Source: Chlorops oryzae
Taxonomy: Eukaryota; Arthropoda; Insecta; Diptera; Chloropidae
Assembly (NCBI GenBank): GCA_020466095.1
Contig: CM035806.1
Coordinates: 168,236,871 to 168,300,870, forward strand
Direction: 5' to 3'
Length of the DNA stretch: 64,000 bases
Positions 1 through 10,709 of the stretch are shown one piece after another. Within the stretch, counting starts at the first letter, position 1. Every line of letters begins with the position of its first letter. Made by a program: the position numbers and the translations under genes. The notes under the pieces were generated by a model. It ran no database searches. It saw only the letters and a program-made list of their open reading frames with translations, and was not told where the DNA came from.

Positions 1-221
1 TTCAAATAATCGAGATATTTCATTACAATTTTTCATATTTTTTTATTACATTATAATCTTCACACATGTCTATTTGGGTTCAAAATATTTCCAACATTGA
101 ATATGTAGGACGTCTTTTGTGTTTCTTTTTAAAGAAAAAGAAATAGGATATATTTTATAAAACGTATGAGCATATTTGCGTCCCTATCACGCACACTGAC
201 TGATGATGACATAATAATTCA

Positions 222-280
222 GTCTTTCAAAGAACTCTTAAAGATGTTTTAAAGATCTTTCAAAGAGTTCTCAAAGACTT
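222..280. repeat. Imperfect inverted repeat (hairpin)
   Basis: Arms of about 25 nt, beginning AGTCTTT and containing GAACTCTT, face each other across a short TTTTAAAG spacer. The arms match at most positions with a few mismatches. Confidence 0.6.
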
Positions 281-361
281 CCTAGAGAGAAAACTGATTG
301 TTTTTGAAGTCTCTAAAAACTCTCATAAGGCCCCTAAGCCCCGCCTTTTTGCGTCCTTTTA

Positions 362-458
362 GTCTTTAGAAGGTCTTCAAGAGCGCTCAAAGAGCTTTTC
401 TGAGAGCATTAGCTCTCATTAATTAGTCTCTGAGCGCTCTTGAAGACCGTTTAAAGAC
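362..458. repeat. Strong stem-loop with about 31-nt arms
   Basis: The left arm (362-394) and right arm (427-458) share GTCTTTA and then GGTCTTCAAGAGCGCTCA in inverted orientation. The loop holds a smaller hairpin, GAGAGCATTAGCTCTC. The arms are far better paired than chance would give, which suggests a fold-back element remnant. Confidence 0.7.
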
Positions 459-721
459 AAGTTGTGTCGCTTGGGCGTCGACAGAAATTTCTGGCCCAGT
501 AGTATTTTTTGATTTGGTGCCGCCCCATAACGTATACTATCAAAATTGAAAGCCCAAAAAGCTGAACAATTCGGGGTCCCATGGAGAAAGTACGGGCGAC
601 TTGAAGATAATGTCAAATAAAATCCCGAAAATACGAAACAAAGAAAATAGCCATCGTTGAAGAAACGCCCCCGAAATTTGACGAGTCCTTCAGGGAGTCC
701 AGATCCCACACCTCTCTACAG

Positions 722-3700
722 AGTTGAAAAAGAAATTTCTAGAAGCCTTAAGATATTGCCGAAAATTTATTCGAAACATAGTCCGATCCGTGGTTTTGTT
801 GGTTGAGATAATGCAAAATGTTCAACTCCCAGCTCGGTCATGGATATTTGGAGTTTTTTTTTTTCTTTCCTGTCTTTTCTTGTTTTCCCTTTTCGGGCCG
901 AAAGCGTCTCTTGCTAGTGCCCTCTTTATTTATAGTGTTAGAGTTTCCGTAAGACTCACCACATAGGTAATGTCTATGGGTAAACAAACAAACGAACAAT
1001 CCGAAAACTTTTCATTTTCGGGGAGTCTAAGGAAGGGTTGAAAATGGGTTGAAAATGTTATGAAAATCCGGGCTGTGCTTATTATTTCACAGTCCAGCGG
1101 CATGTACATATGTATTTTCCAAAAGGGTAAGTTCAAATGAATCGGTAAGCTTTTAATTTCAAAGTTTAGTCCATTTAGACTAGATTTCACTAGAACTTCG
1201 AGAAACTGAGTTAAACTATGAAAGTTCAAGAGGGAAATGCGCGCCCCTAACAATGGGAATACGTAATTGACGTTTCGAATACACCCTGATATTAAAATTT
1301 TTATGCCCCTCAGTTAAGTCAATAATCGTTTTTATTTAATGGCTTTTCATTTGCATTCGTATTCAATCGGATGGCTTGACACGAAAGCCAAAAGAAAAGA
1401 AGAACAAAAAGAAACATAAGAAACTAATATTGAGGGATGGAGACCATATCGGGTCCGAGAAGATTCGAAGGGATAAGCGGAACAGACGTTTCGGAGAACA
1501 TCCCTTTTTATGAGTGAATGGCCCGGGGTCACTCACTGTACATACACACAATAGCAACAGCAACGAGCACATTTAACTAATTGATAGCTTCCGCACTCGG
1601 GGGACATACTCAACTGACTTTGTCTAAAATAATTCGGGAGTCCATCAGGCGATACGAAATTTGAATTGTTAAGGCCGCAAACGTGTAATTATCCGGTGGA
1701 AATTTTAAGCGATAATCATAACATATACTCAAATTGATATTCGACGAAAACAATGCTACAGACAGACTGAACCAAAAACCAAATATCAAGAACACCAAAA
1801 CAAAATGAGAAGTCACCGGGGTACTCTCTGAAAAAGACAAAAAAACAAAAAAAAAAACTTCTTCCTAAAATAACCAACAACTTTAGTAGAAAACACGTTG
1901 AAGAAAGACCATTCTGGAAAGCACAATGAGAAGGAGCACAAAATAAAAAATAAAAAACCAAACAGTTCGAAAATTCGGACCAAAAAGTGACCAAAAACTT
2001 TCCCAAACACCATTAATACATACATATATAATATTAATCTGGACTGGACATCACTAAACCTTGAAATAGCGTTGGGGGCCAAACCTCACGATCGAAGAAT
2101 TCTCACAACATATCAAAGAAAGTAAGGAAAGTCGAATAAGAAGTTACGAGAATGATCAATCAATTGTCTCCGTTTTTTATCCATACTTGGCTAGTCAGAG
2201 GGATGTACATAATTGCTGGTCACGGTGCGCGTAAAAGCCTAAAAAGACCAAGTGCGAAATTATCCGCATTTCCGTAATTTCGCATGCATAGGTATAAAAT
2301 GGAGATTGAATGGCTAGTATGAAATAATTTCATCAAATAGGTGGGCGGAAGAGGAGTTCTTCTACATAAGTACATACTATATATGTACCTATATTTATTT
2401 TCCATTCACATGTGGCACAATGTAGGGAGGAGTAATGCCGCTGCTGACGGTCAGTGCAAAAATAAATAGTTCCTGTACGAATGTTCGGCGGAATGCGGCA
2501 TGACCGAGGGGGCCGGGAGCCGAGAGCCGAGAGCCGAGACAGCAATTTAAGGCATTATTTATGAATCCAAAATACGGTAATAAATAACTAAATAAACACT
2601 TGCGAACTGTCATAATCGACGAAGAGGAAGCGGGCATACGGCCCGAGCATTAGCCAAGTGGCAGTTTGTCTGCGGTTTGGCACTAAAGTGCCAGGGCTGA
2701 CCTCACGAGCGAGTGAGCGAGCGAGCAGCTCAGGCCGAGGCCGGTCAATGGGGAGCACAGTTTTTGCTGGTTGCTGGTTGCTGTTTTGCCTACTTGCCTG
2801 AGCTGCCTGAACACATGGCCGCATGATTATATGGTCATGGGTTTAAATAAGCACTTTAGGGAACGGTGGCTGTCGATGTGGACGTGGACGTGGACGTCGT
2901 TGCGAATGTTAACATGGATGCGATTGTGAGTATGGATGTGGATATGACTGAATGCTGTATGCATTTGTCGTTGCGTCGAGGAAACGCTGCTCGCTGATCG
3001 CGCAAAGGGCTCCTGCTTAGGCGGAAAGTGTAGAGGTGTTTCCGACACGCATGAATTTTGCACATATGTACAAACTCACGCACACACCCATGCATGTATG
3101 TATGTACATTCGTACGTAAGATCGCATTTATATCGCCTTCAGATGTGGAGTCATTGCGGAAGAACTCGGCATAAGTTGCGCATGCGCAGTCTCTCAGTAT
3201 CTCTTTTCCTCGTTTACACACAGATATGTATCTCAAGCGAAGTATTATTGATCAAGTGTTTTCTCATTGGTTTACGTCCTTCTCTTCCTTGGCCGAATAT
3301 ATATGTACTTCAATAGGATATGTGTTTTAAGATATTAATATTTATTTGAAGCTTGCAGCATCAGATTGCCCTTATTGTTTTGCATTTCCTTCAAAGTATC
3401 GTTACATAGCTCTTGGGACTCTCTTCTTTTATTCTTTTCTCTCTTTTTGCCTTGTATGTATGTATGTATGTTTATCCTGGTGACATTATCAGTTGCCATT
3501 ATGTCGCACTTTATTGAGTTATTCTGTTAAGATCCTCTGTCGATTTGGAGACGGAGCTGTGACCGCAAGAACGATTACGAATTAATACTGTTAATTTAAA
3601 GTAATTTAAAATAAATTTCCATTCCTTACCGCCGACCAATTTTCCGTGCTCTGTGGTCCTTCGTCGTTCGGCCAGTGGAGCTCATAAATAATGTTTTCGC

Positions 3701-4439
3701 GAGCCTCGGCACGGCACGGCACGCCACGGCACGCAGATGTCATATGGGCTTGGAGCTATGGCAGCATATTCCAAGTCGTGTGATTGCTGGCGTTGACCCA
3801 CTTTTCTTAAAGGGATGAAACCAAATTAAATGGAGAAAAACACCCGTAAATAGGTGTAATTTCGGTTTTTAATCCTAGCAAAATTATACCATTCGAACGA
3901 ATTTGTGTGTGTGTGGTGGCTGCGGTTTTAGCCTGACTTCCGTTAAGTTTTGTTCCGCTTCGTTCACCGAATAGCGACAATTACTGCCAAATTGAGCTGC
4001 GCCGTTGTAAGGAAATTAAGGAAGGACACAGAACACAGCATTAATGGTGTCCGAGAACTGACTCACCAATTTCAGCTATTTTATCGTTTTCACATTCAAC
4101 GATACATATGTATGAGTGTCCTTGAATTAGTTCAGCGGGTCCAGGCGTAGGTCTACACTACCACCCATAAACAAAAATTATTTGCTATATTTGGTTGAAT
4201 ATACTTGGTAATATAGACTGGGGGACCATTCCCATTAAGAATAATTACACATGGTATTTTCATAAGCACAAAGGAACCTCATAGATGCCGACATCTCTTC
4301 ATTTCTTTTATAAATTGTTGATGGACGAGCGTCCTCTTATAACCTCATTTTTTTCTCCAACTTTTATAAGCAACAATAAGGGCATATATAGAGAACTAGC
4401 TCGAATTTCAAATTCCATTAATGTATTTCGAAAGTTTTG
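722..4439. other. Long non-coding stretch with no recognised gene
   Basis: Only short overlapping open frames occur, without family motifs or convincing splice architecture. Local simple sequence includes short repeats of GAGCC (around 2516-2540), GTGGAC (around 2876-2895) and CGGCA (around 3708-3735), and ATGT repeats near 3096 and 3456. It looks like unique fly intergenic or intronic DNA. Confidence 0.6.
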
Positions 4440-4680
4440 AAGTCTTAGATCAATTTTTTTTGGATTTTCATAACAGACCCCAGTCCTGGAAGTTATCCTA
4501 TAAGTGGTCCGATTAAGTTCATTCTAAAACCTAGTATTACTTATGTCCCTGTCAATATGTATACCGAATTTCAACGCTTTAGAGAAAAATATTGTATACG
4601 GACAGATAGACAGGTAAATGGGCATTGAATCTCTTGCTGACGCTGATCATATCCGAACACCTTTCACCCAATAATTCTGG
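4440..4680 (-). mobile_element. Degenerate mini-me/DINE-1-like fragment
   Basis: This stretch reads in the same direction as the copy at 7831-8682. It shares the words for 'cagacccnagtcctgg', 'taagtggtccgat', 'tacggacaga' and 'ctgacgctgatca'. The (GTCY)n block is reduced to a few units and both ends are missing, so it is an old, truncated copy. An RTE fragment has inserted just downstream. Confidence 0.65.
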
Positions 4681-4705
4681 ACTCTCATCCAAAAATTCTG
4701 GACGG

Positions 4706-5339
4706 GTCTAAAAATGATACCGATCTTCTTCTTCTTCTTGCGTGCTTAACTATCCCGGTCTATCCCGGGGTCCGCAAAACGCGACCAGTTCCTCCATTTT
4801 GTTCTATCGGTTGCATCATCCGAGGTAAGTCCTACAGCCTCTAGGTCCCATTTTATTGTGTGTCCATCCAGCGCTGTTTCGGACGTCCCCGTTTTCTGTA
4901 ACCTTGGATTTCTAGTGCGTAGCCTTTCTTTGTCAAAGTCTCCTCATCTCGCATTTTCCCAAAAATTGGCGCAACTCCATAGCGTCTACGGATGTCTAGG
5001 TTTGGAACATGATCAAGACGAGTGAGTCCGGATATCCAGCGAAGCATCTTTGTTTCCATAACACTAATCTTTCTTTCTGCTACTTTCGTTGCCGGTAGAC
5101 ATTCGGTAGACTATAAAAAGCGACTGGCCTGATGACTGTGCGGTAAATTTTGGATTTTAAGCGGTCGCTTATCTTTTTATCGCACATAACACCAGTCGTT
5201 GAACGCCACTTGAGCCAAGCGGCGTTAACTCTCTCAGTAACTTCGCGAGTGATCGATCGTCCCGTCAGCAGAAAGTGTCGACCCAAGATATTTAAATTTT
5301 TCCGTCTTTGGTAGGTCAGTGTCTAAAAATGATACCGAT
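4706..5339 (-). mobile_element. RTE-clade LINE insertion including its target-site duplications
   Basis: Perfect 19-bp direct repeats (GTCTAAAAATGATACCGAT) lie at 4706-4724 and 5321-5339 and bracket the fragment. Read on the minus strand, the insertion ends in a short (AAG)n tail at about 4725-4740. Short tandem 3' tails of this kind are known for RTE elements. The insertion of about 596 bp keeps only the 3' end, consistent with ordinary 5' truncation during target-primed reverse transcription. Confidence 0.85.
4853..5320 (-). pseudogene. RTE-type reverse transcriptase C-terminal fragment, frameshifted
   Basis: On the minus strand two adjacent frames encode pieces typical of the region after the reverse-transcriptase domain of RTE/BovB-like non-LTR retrotransposons. 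The upstream piece (5286-5080) reads RVNAAWLKWRSTTGVMCDKK and continues with KIYRTVIRPVAFYS. The downstream piece (5059-4853) reads KMLRWISGLTRLDHVPN and continues to a basic RGRPKQRWMD end. In intact relatives these are one reading frame, so at least one frameshift separates them. A further shift lies near 5265, where a KYLGSTLSADG-like motif is in another frame. The endonuclease and catalytic RT motifs are absent. The copy is dead. Clade assignment comes from motif recognition and not from a search. Confidence 0.8.
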
Positions 5340-6142
5340 AAAAAGATTGAAATGTATTTCGAGCCTATTAACAAGCTATACCTAGGCTTTAATCAGAAAT
5401 ACTCCCCGAATGTCATATAGCAACGCTTCAAACTAGTTTTCTTCTGTACAAAAACATTGCCTAGGCGATCCACGATGTACTATTTATGGTAATGCCATAT
5501 TTTTCACCTTCTCCAGAAAATTGTCAAAACAGATTGGAAAACGAACAAAATTTTTGTACTTGGGATGTTCAAAATACATTGCTTGTTTGAGAAAAAAAAA
5601 AAACCCGTTGGAAACTGCCGGGTTAAAGTGGTTGCTTTTATAAGGAAGTGCCATCCTAGGTTTGTGAAGTTTTTTGCATTAGCCCTTCCCTTTGTTGGGA
5701 GGCGGACAGTCCCCCCAAACCCCCTTGAAATTGTACCTGCATAATAGAATAAATACTGAAAAGTATTCGGGAACATTTATGTAGATAAAAGGTCATTACG
5801 CTTGAAAGCGTCTGGAACAAAGTCGATGTAAAAATGTTTTAACTCTCGGTAATTTTTGTTGTTGTTGTTTTTTTTTTTCCAATTGATTCTCTGCAGTTTT
5901 CTGCAGCACATAAAACGGTAACAATTAAGAAAATTGTCTGGAAGAGTCTCATTCTACATAATGTTGACGTTGCTATGCAATTTTGACGGCAATAAACAAT
6001 GTCCCTTCAGCTTACTATTTTAATTATGATTTTCTATTTTTTTTTTCATATATTTTTTTTTTTTATGAAACCCACACACATACAATCCACCTGTTTAAGT
6101 GTATGCCTTCACCATTGCAACGGACAACGGGTCGGTTTTTGT
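5340..6142. other. Non-coding A+T-rich stretch
   Basis: No gene recognised. It contains poly-T and poly-A runs near 5588, 5868 and 6035-6065 and a short GTT repeat near 5858. Small open frames here are dominated by T-rich, Phe-rich translation. Confidence 0.55.
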
Positions 6143-6302
6143 TTTTTATACCCGAGACACACTGTGTCGAGGGTATATTGCGATTGTGTGGTTGTGTGTA
6201 ACACCCACACCCAGAACCAGTCGAGATAGACCATACAAAATGTATATAGAAATGATCAGCGTCACCAGGAGATTCGATTTAGACATGTCCGTCCGTCTGT
6301 CC

Positions 6303-6358
<56 letters not shown>

Positions 6359-7057
6359 GTATACAGTTATCTTATCGAAGGAGTTGAGCTATCTTGACAA
6401 AATTTGGTATGCGTGCTCACGGGGACATGAGTAAGAACAAGTTCGAGAATGGACCCGATCGGACCATTTTTAGGGGTACCTCCAGTACTAGGGTCTGTTA
6501 TGAAAATCACAAAAACTGCTCTAAAACCAGAGTTTTTCAAGATATTTTGATGAAATTTGATATTTGATCATATTTAAAGGCCAGTAATATTATTTCCAAA
6601 AATTGGAAAAATAGGCGTGGCAGAAGGGCGTTTTTCGAAAATTGTCTCCTACTCCCGAAACGCCTATGGGACTTGAAAAATTGGCACTTATACTTCCTTT
6701 GTATCCATAAACATCCTCCCAAAAAAATTTCCTAGATCGGTCCGTTTTTAAGGGTACCTCCAGTACTAGGGTCTGTCACAAAAATCTCAAAAGTGCCCCA
6801 AAATCGGAATTTTTCGAAATATTTCAATGAAACTTAAAATTTGAGCGTATATTTAAGCCTCCGATTATAGTTAAACAAAAATTGGAAAAGTGGGCGTGGC
6901 AAAGGGGCAGTTTTCATAACGAAATCTATCAAAAGTCGGTATATGGGGCCCGTAATGGCCTTCAAAACCTCTTGATATTAAAAATTATTTGAAGATGTGT
7001 GTCTGTGTCGGGTATTCGATTGTCAGGCTCGCCAGTTGACTATAACACCCTTACTTG
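6143..7057 (+). mobile_element. mini-me/DINE-1-like element (Helitron-related), copy 1
   Basis: The element starts with a hairpin-like ATACCCGAGACACACTGTGT block followed by GAGGGTAT. It continues through a conserved stretch around ATGATCAGCGTCACC, then a long (GTCY)n microsatellite at about 6287-6357, then a long 3' part that ends near CTATAACACCCTTACTTG. A (GTCY)n block next to a conserved core is the hallmark of the dipteran mini-me and DINE-1 families. There is no coding capacity. Copy 2 (7831-8682) is the same element inverted, with strong identity along its length. Confidence 0.75.
6287..6357 (+). repeat. (GTCY)n microsatellite inside mini-me copy 1
   Basis: About 17 tetranucleotide units of GTCC and then GTCT. 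The frame of this repeat creates a false Ser/Cys/Leu-Val-rich open frame on the plus strand. Confidence 0.95.
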
Positions 7058-7830
7058 TTTTTTTTTTAAATTTTTTTCTTTCTAACTTTAATAACTTCAC
7101 GCTAATTCGTTGTTTAAGGAGCCTTTTCGAGGGAATTTTTTTTAATGCAGAAAGTATCTGCTGCAACGATAATAAGAGGCACACCCTCAGGCGATCTTCG
7201 AGCAAATCTAATTAACAGGAGACTAACCGTTCTAATGGGTATTGCAATTATTTGAGTTCTGCTGGCAAAGGACTGCCCTCCAAAGAACTCTGGGCAAACG
7301 TTGCTGCATTGGTCTGCCATTTAAAATCGATGCGATGCCGATGGCGATGCCAGCACAAGCAACCACCGCAGTGCTCCAGGGAGTTAAATTGCCATTAGAG
7401 ATACGCAACAAACTGTGAACATAATGAACGTCAAAAATGTTTGAAGGCAGACAATAATGCTAACCATCGCCTTCCACAATTGATTTATGTAAAGCGACCT
7501 AATGAATGCGGCCAATGCAAAGTTTCTTGTAATCCGTTCGCCTTCGCGTTCGCGTTCACGTTCACCTGTTGTTGTTGCACCCCCCCTTTATCGGTCCCAT
7601 GCTCCGTGCATTGGCATAATTTTCGTCTTGAATGTATGTACATACATATATGTATGTGTATGTTCGCATAAACCGGAGGCAAGTACGAGAACGCAGTGAA
7701 AATAGGAAAATTGCGAAAATATCGAGATGACAAAGAAACGATTGGTGACTTAATACACGATGTGTAACTAGTCCTGTAACTAGGTCGGGAAAATTCATCA
7801 AAGCTTTTAAGTGTACAAAACGAAAATTAA
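7058..7830. other. Spacer between the two inverted mini-me copies
   Basis: No gene seen. It contains short GTTCGC/GTTCACG repeats near 7545-7565, a GTTGTTGTTGC block near 7568 and ATGT/CATA repeats near 7635. With the flanking copies it forms the loop of a large potential inverted-repeat structure. Confidence 0.55.
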
Positions 7831-8682
7831 ACAAGTAAGGGTGTTATAGTCAGGCAAGCCTGACAATAGAATACCCGACACAGACACACATCTTCAAATA
7901 ATTTTTAATATCAAGAGGTTTTGAAGGCCATAGGGGCCCCATATACCGACTTTTGATAATTTCTTTATGAAAACGGCCCCTTTGCCACGGCCACTTTTCC
8001 AATTCTTTTGATCGGAGGCTTACATTTACGCTCAAATTCTAAGTTTCAGTGTAATATCTCAAAAAAATCCGATTTTGAGGCAGTTATGAGATTTTTGTGA
8101 CAGACCCTAGTACTGGAGGTACCCTTAATAATGGACCGATCAAGGAAATTTTTTAGGCAGGATGTTTATGGATACAAAGGAAGTATAAGGCCAATTGTTC
8201 AAGTCCCATTTGAATTTAGGGGTAGGAGACAATTTTCGAAAAACGCCCTTCTGCCACGCCCATTTTTCTGATTTTTGTAATTCACATTAATTGGCCTAAA
8301 ATATGTTCAAATATCAAATTTCATCAAAATATCCGATTTTAGAGCAGTTTTTGTTGTTTTTGTAACAGACCCTAGTACTGGAGGTACCCCTAAAAGTGGT
8401 CCGATCGGGTACATTCTCGAACTTGTTCTTACTCATGTGCTTGTGAGTACGCATATCAAATTTCGTCAAGATAGCTCAACTCCTTCGATAAGATAACTGT
8501 ATACAGACAGACGGACGACGGACGGACGGACAGACGACGGACATGTCTAAATCGAATCTCCTGGTGACGCTGATCATTTCTATATATATATTTTCTATGG
8601 TCTATCTCGACTGGTTCTGGGTGTTACACACAACCACACAAACGCAATATACCCTCGACACAGAGTGTGTCGGGTATAAAAA
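7831..8682 (-). mobile_element. mini-me/DINE-1-like element, copy 2 (inverted relative to copy 1)
   Basis: Reading the minus strand from 8682 down gives the same order as copy 1: the ATACCCGACACA hairpin, the ATGATCAGCGTCACC core, a shorter and interrupted (GTCY)n block (about 8505-8545), the 'cagaccctagtactggaggtacc' boxes, and the terminal GTGTTATAG box at about 7841-7849. It differs by scattered substitutions and a shorter microsatellite. Confidence 0.75.
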
Positions 8683-10141
8683 TATCAAATAAAATTGAGA
8701 AAACGAAAAATGATAGACCAGTCCAGTAACTAGTCCAAAAGTGGTGAAAGCCTAGTGATAACTCTCGTGTGTTTTACTTTCCTTTCGCTGGGCAACATCA
8801 GCCATTGAGCTTTGAGAATTTGAAATATTACGAGTATTTACAACGCGTTGAACGTCGCAGTCGCAGCCGGGTATTGCGGGTTTGCAGTTTTCGCGCGGGT
8901 ACACCCAACGGAACCAACTGAAGCCCCATAAATAATGTTTAATCGATGTTTGCTCTTCGGTTTATTGCGTTTATGGCATTTTTAATGAGCACCTCGTTCG
9001 CGATGCAACATTTTAAGTTTACGAGTGCACAGAGTGGCTTTACCCCCATCCGCACCCGCTTTTCTCAGCTAACCGAGATATTCTTCGGGTTGGCCCCCGC
9101 TCTGCATCGACACCTCGCATCTTGACTACTTTTGCTTTGCTTTGTGGCAATCGCGGTAGGCAAAGTCAACAGAACCAAAGTGCGGACGTCGTCGAATGGT
9201 GGCGAAGACGTAGACGAAGAAAAGACGAAGGCGTTGACGACGATGGCGATGGCGATGAAGCCAAATGAACGCACTGCAGACCCAGAACATTTGGATGTAC
9301 CTACGATATAAGCTTAAGACCCGTCCATGACGTTTGCCATTTTTTTTTTTTTTTTTTTTCGAAAGTCTTAATGTGGGCGCTCATGGCTGCGTCGATGCAA
9401 TTTGGAACATTGAGAATTGCTGGGCCAGCGCATTCAAATCAATTTTCGCCAACGCGCCGAGGTCGGCCGTCACTTAATCGCGGTCCCAGCGCCAGCGCCA
9501 GCGTCAGACCCAATGTGAAAGATTCGTCAGAAAATAATATTATAATATTCTCTTCGTGTGTCTTCGGGTTTTCATTGTTGTTTTCTTTTTGTTCTGACGA
9601 TTCCTGAACTTAAATAAGTAAAACAATGTTGCGTCGGAAATCCGAAACCGATTCGCGGCGGAAGGCAGTCCGAATGGCTCGTAAAATGCTTACACAAAGC
9701 CGAAGACAAACGCGAACCTAAACTCGAAATCGCAGTCGAATACGATGCCGAAGCAGCACCATCAGGAGACTTAATTCACCTCCTAAGGATCTATGAATTC
9801 CAATCTTATCACCCTTGTATTCTCTCCGTCGCATATACCTACGCATTGAACTATGGGCAGAGCGAACTTTTCGTTTGTTGATCCGAGTGTAACGACCAGG
9901 ACAGCCACGGTAGGAAAAAAGAAAATAGATCAGTTTCAGGAAAAGAATGGTCGATGGTCGTGGAGCCGATGGGCCCATGACACACACCTAATTTGAGCCA
10001 TAAGTCTAAATCTATTTGAGTTTTGAACTAAAAATAGTGCTCCGACTTCATTATAGCAGCCTAATCCAGTCCCTAGGCGTAGACATATCAAATATGAGTC
10101 TTAGAGATACACGTTATCCCTGAGCCAATTTTTGATTATCT
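8683..10141. other. Non-coding, presumably unique sequence
   Basis: No gene recognised. There is a poly-T run near 9341-9359 and local CGACGA/GATGGC repeats near 9180-9260. Open frames here are short and overlap on both strands. Confidence 0.55.
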
Positions 10142-10149
10142 CCCGTATA

Positions 10150-10701
10150 CAGTAGCGTAGCGTGCCATTGTTAATGTCGTGGTATCTAACATTGGTTTCT
10201 GGACGGCGGTTGGTTCGGCATGCTGGCAAAAGATCCGGCTGAACTCGTCGGTATCGTGGGGCCTTGCCATCCGCCTACCAATATATTCGCATTAAACAAA
10301 CTGAATCATGCCGATTGTTGGATTTAATGTATAGTAAGAGCGGAGAGAAAGAAAACGATGGACCATGAAAATACCTCCGTCCGACTAATCTTGTACACAA
10401 ACAAATCCCCCTTAGATCATAACTCGCAGTCCGACGTCTGGAGCCATCCCACCACAACTGTGAAAACTCATAGCCGAGGCTCCTGATAAATTTTTGCCCA
10501 CTCCCCATATCCAGTCGGTTCGTTCGTCTTTAAGTTAATGTCCGTCCGTTGGTCCATTGTCGTATACGAATACCCCTCTGCAGAAATCCAGAGAAATTTT
10601 GATGAAGGCCGATTTTTATGGAGGCCGGTTGGAGGGAGCGGCATTTCCTGCATTGTACCCCCACCGTGCCTCGGGCGCCGAAATGTCTCGCTACGCCACT
10701 G
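10150..10701. mobile_element. hAT-type MITE with CAGTRGCGTAGC ends
   Basis: The left end CAGTAGCGTAGCG (10150) and right end CGCTACGCCACTG (to 10701) are inverted repeats. They are flanked by near-identical 8-bp duplications, CCCGTATA at 10142-10149 and CACGTATA at 10702-10709 (7 of 8). An 8-bp duplication and a CAGTGGCGTAG-type terminus fit the hAT superfamily. The 552 bp hold no transposase motif. The right end shares GCGCCGAAAYGTCTCGCTA with a fragment at 56,485-56,518. Confidence 0.75.
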
Positions 10702-10709
10702 CACGTATA

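Larger units (their letters stand above)
1..721. other. Non-coding DNA with successive imperfect hairpins
   Basis: No convincing coding region is seen. The stretch is rich in AAAGA, CTCTT and GTCTTT words arranged as inverted repeats, listed separately at 222-280 and 362-458. It resembles a decayed fold-back type repeat, but I could not define outer ends or a target-site duplication. Confidence 0.5.
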
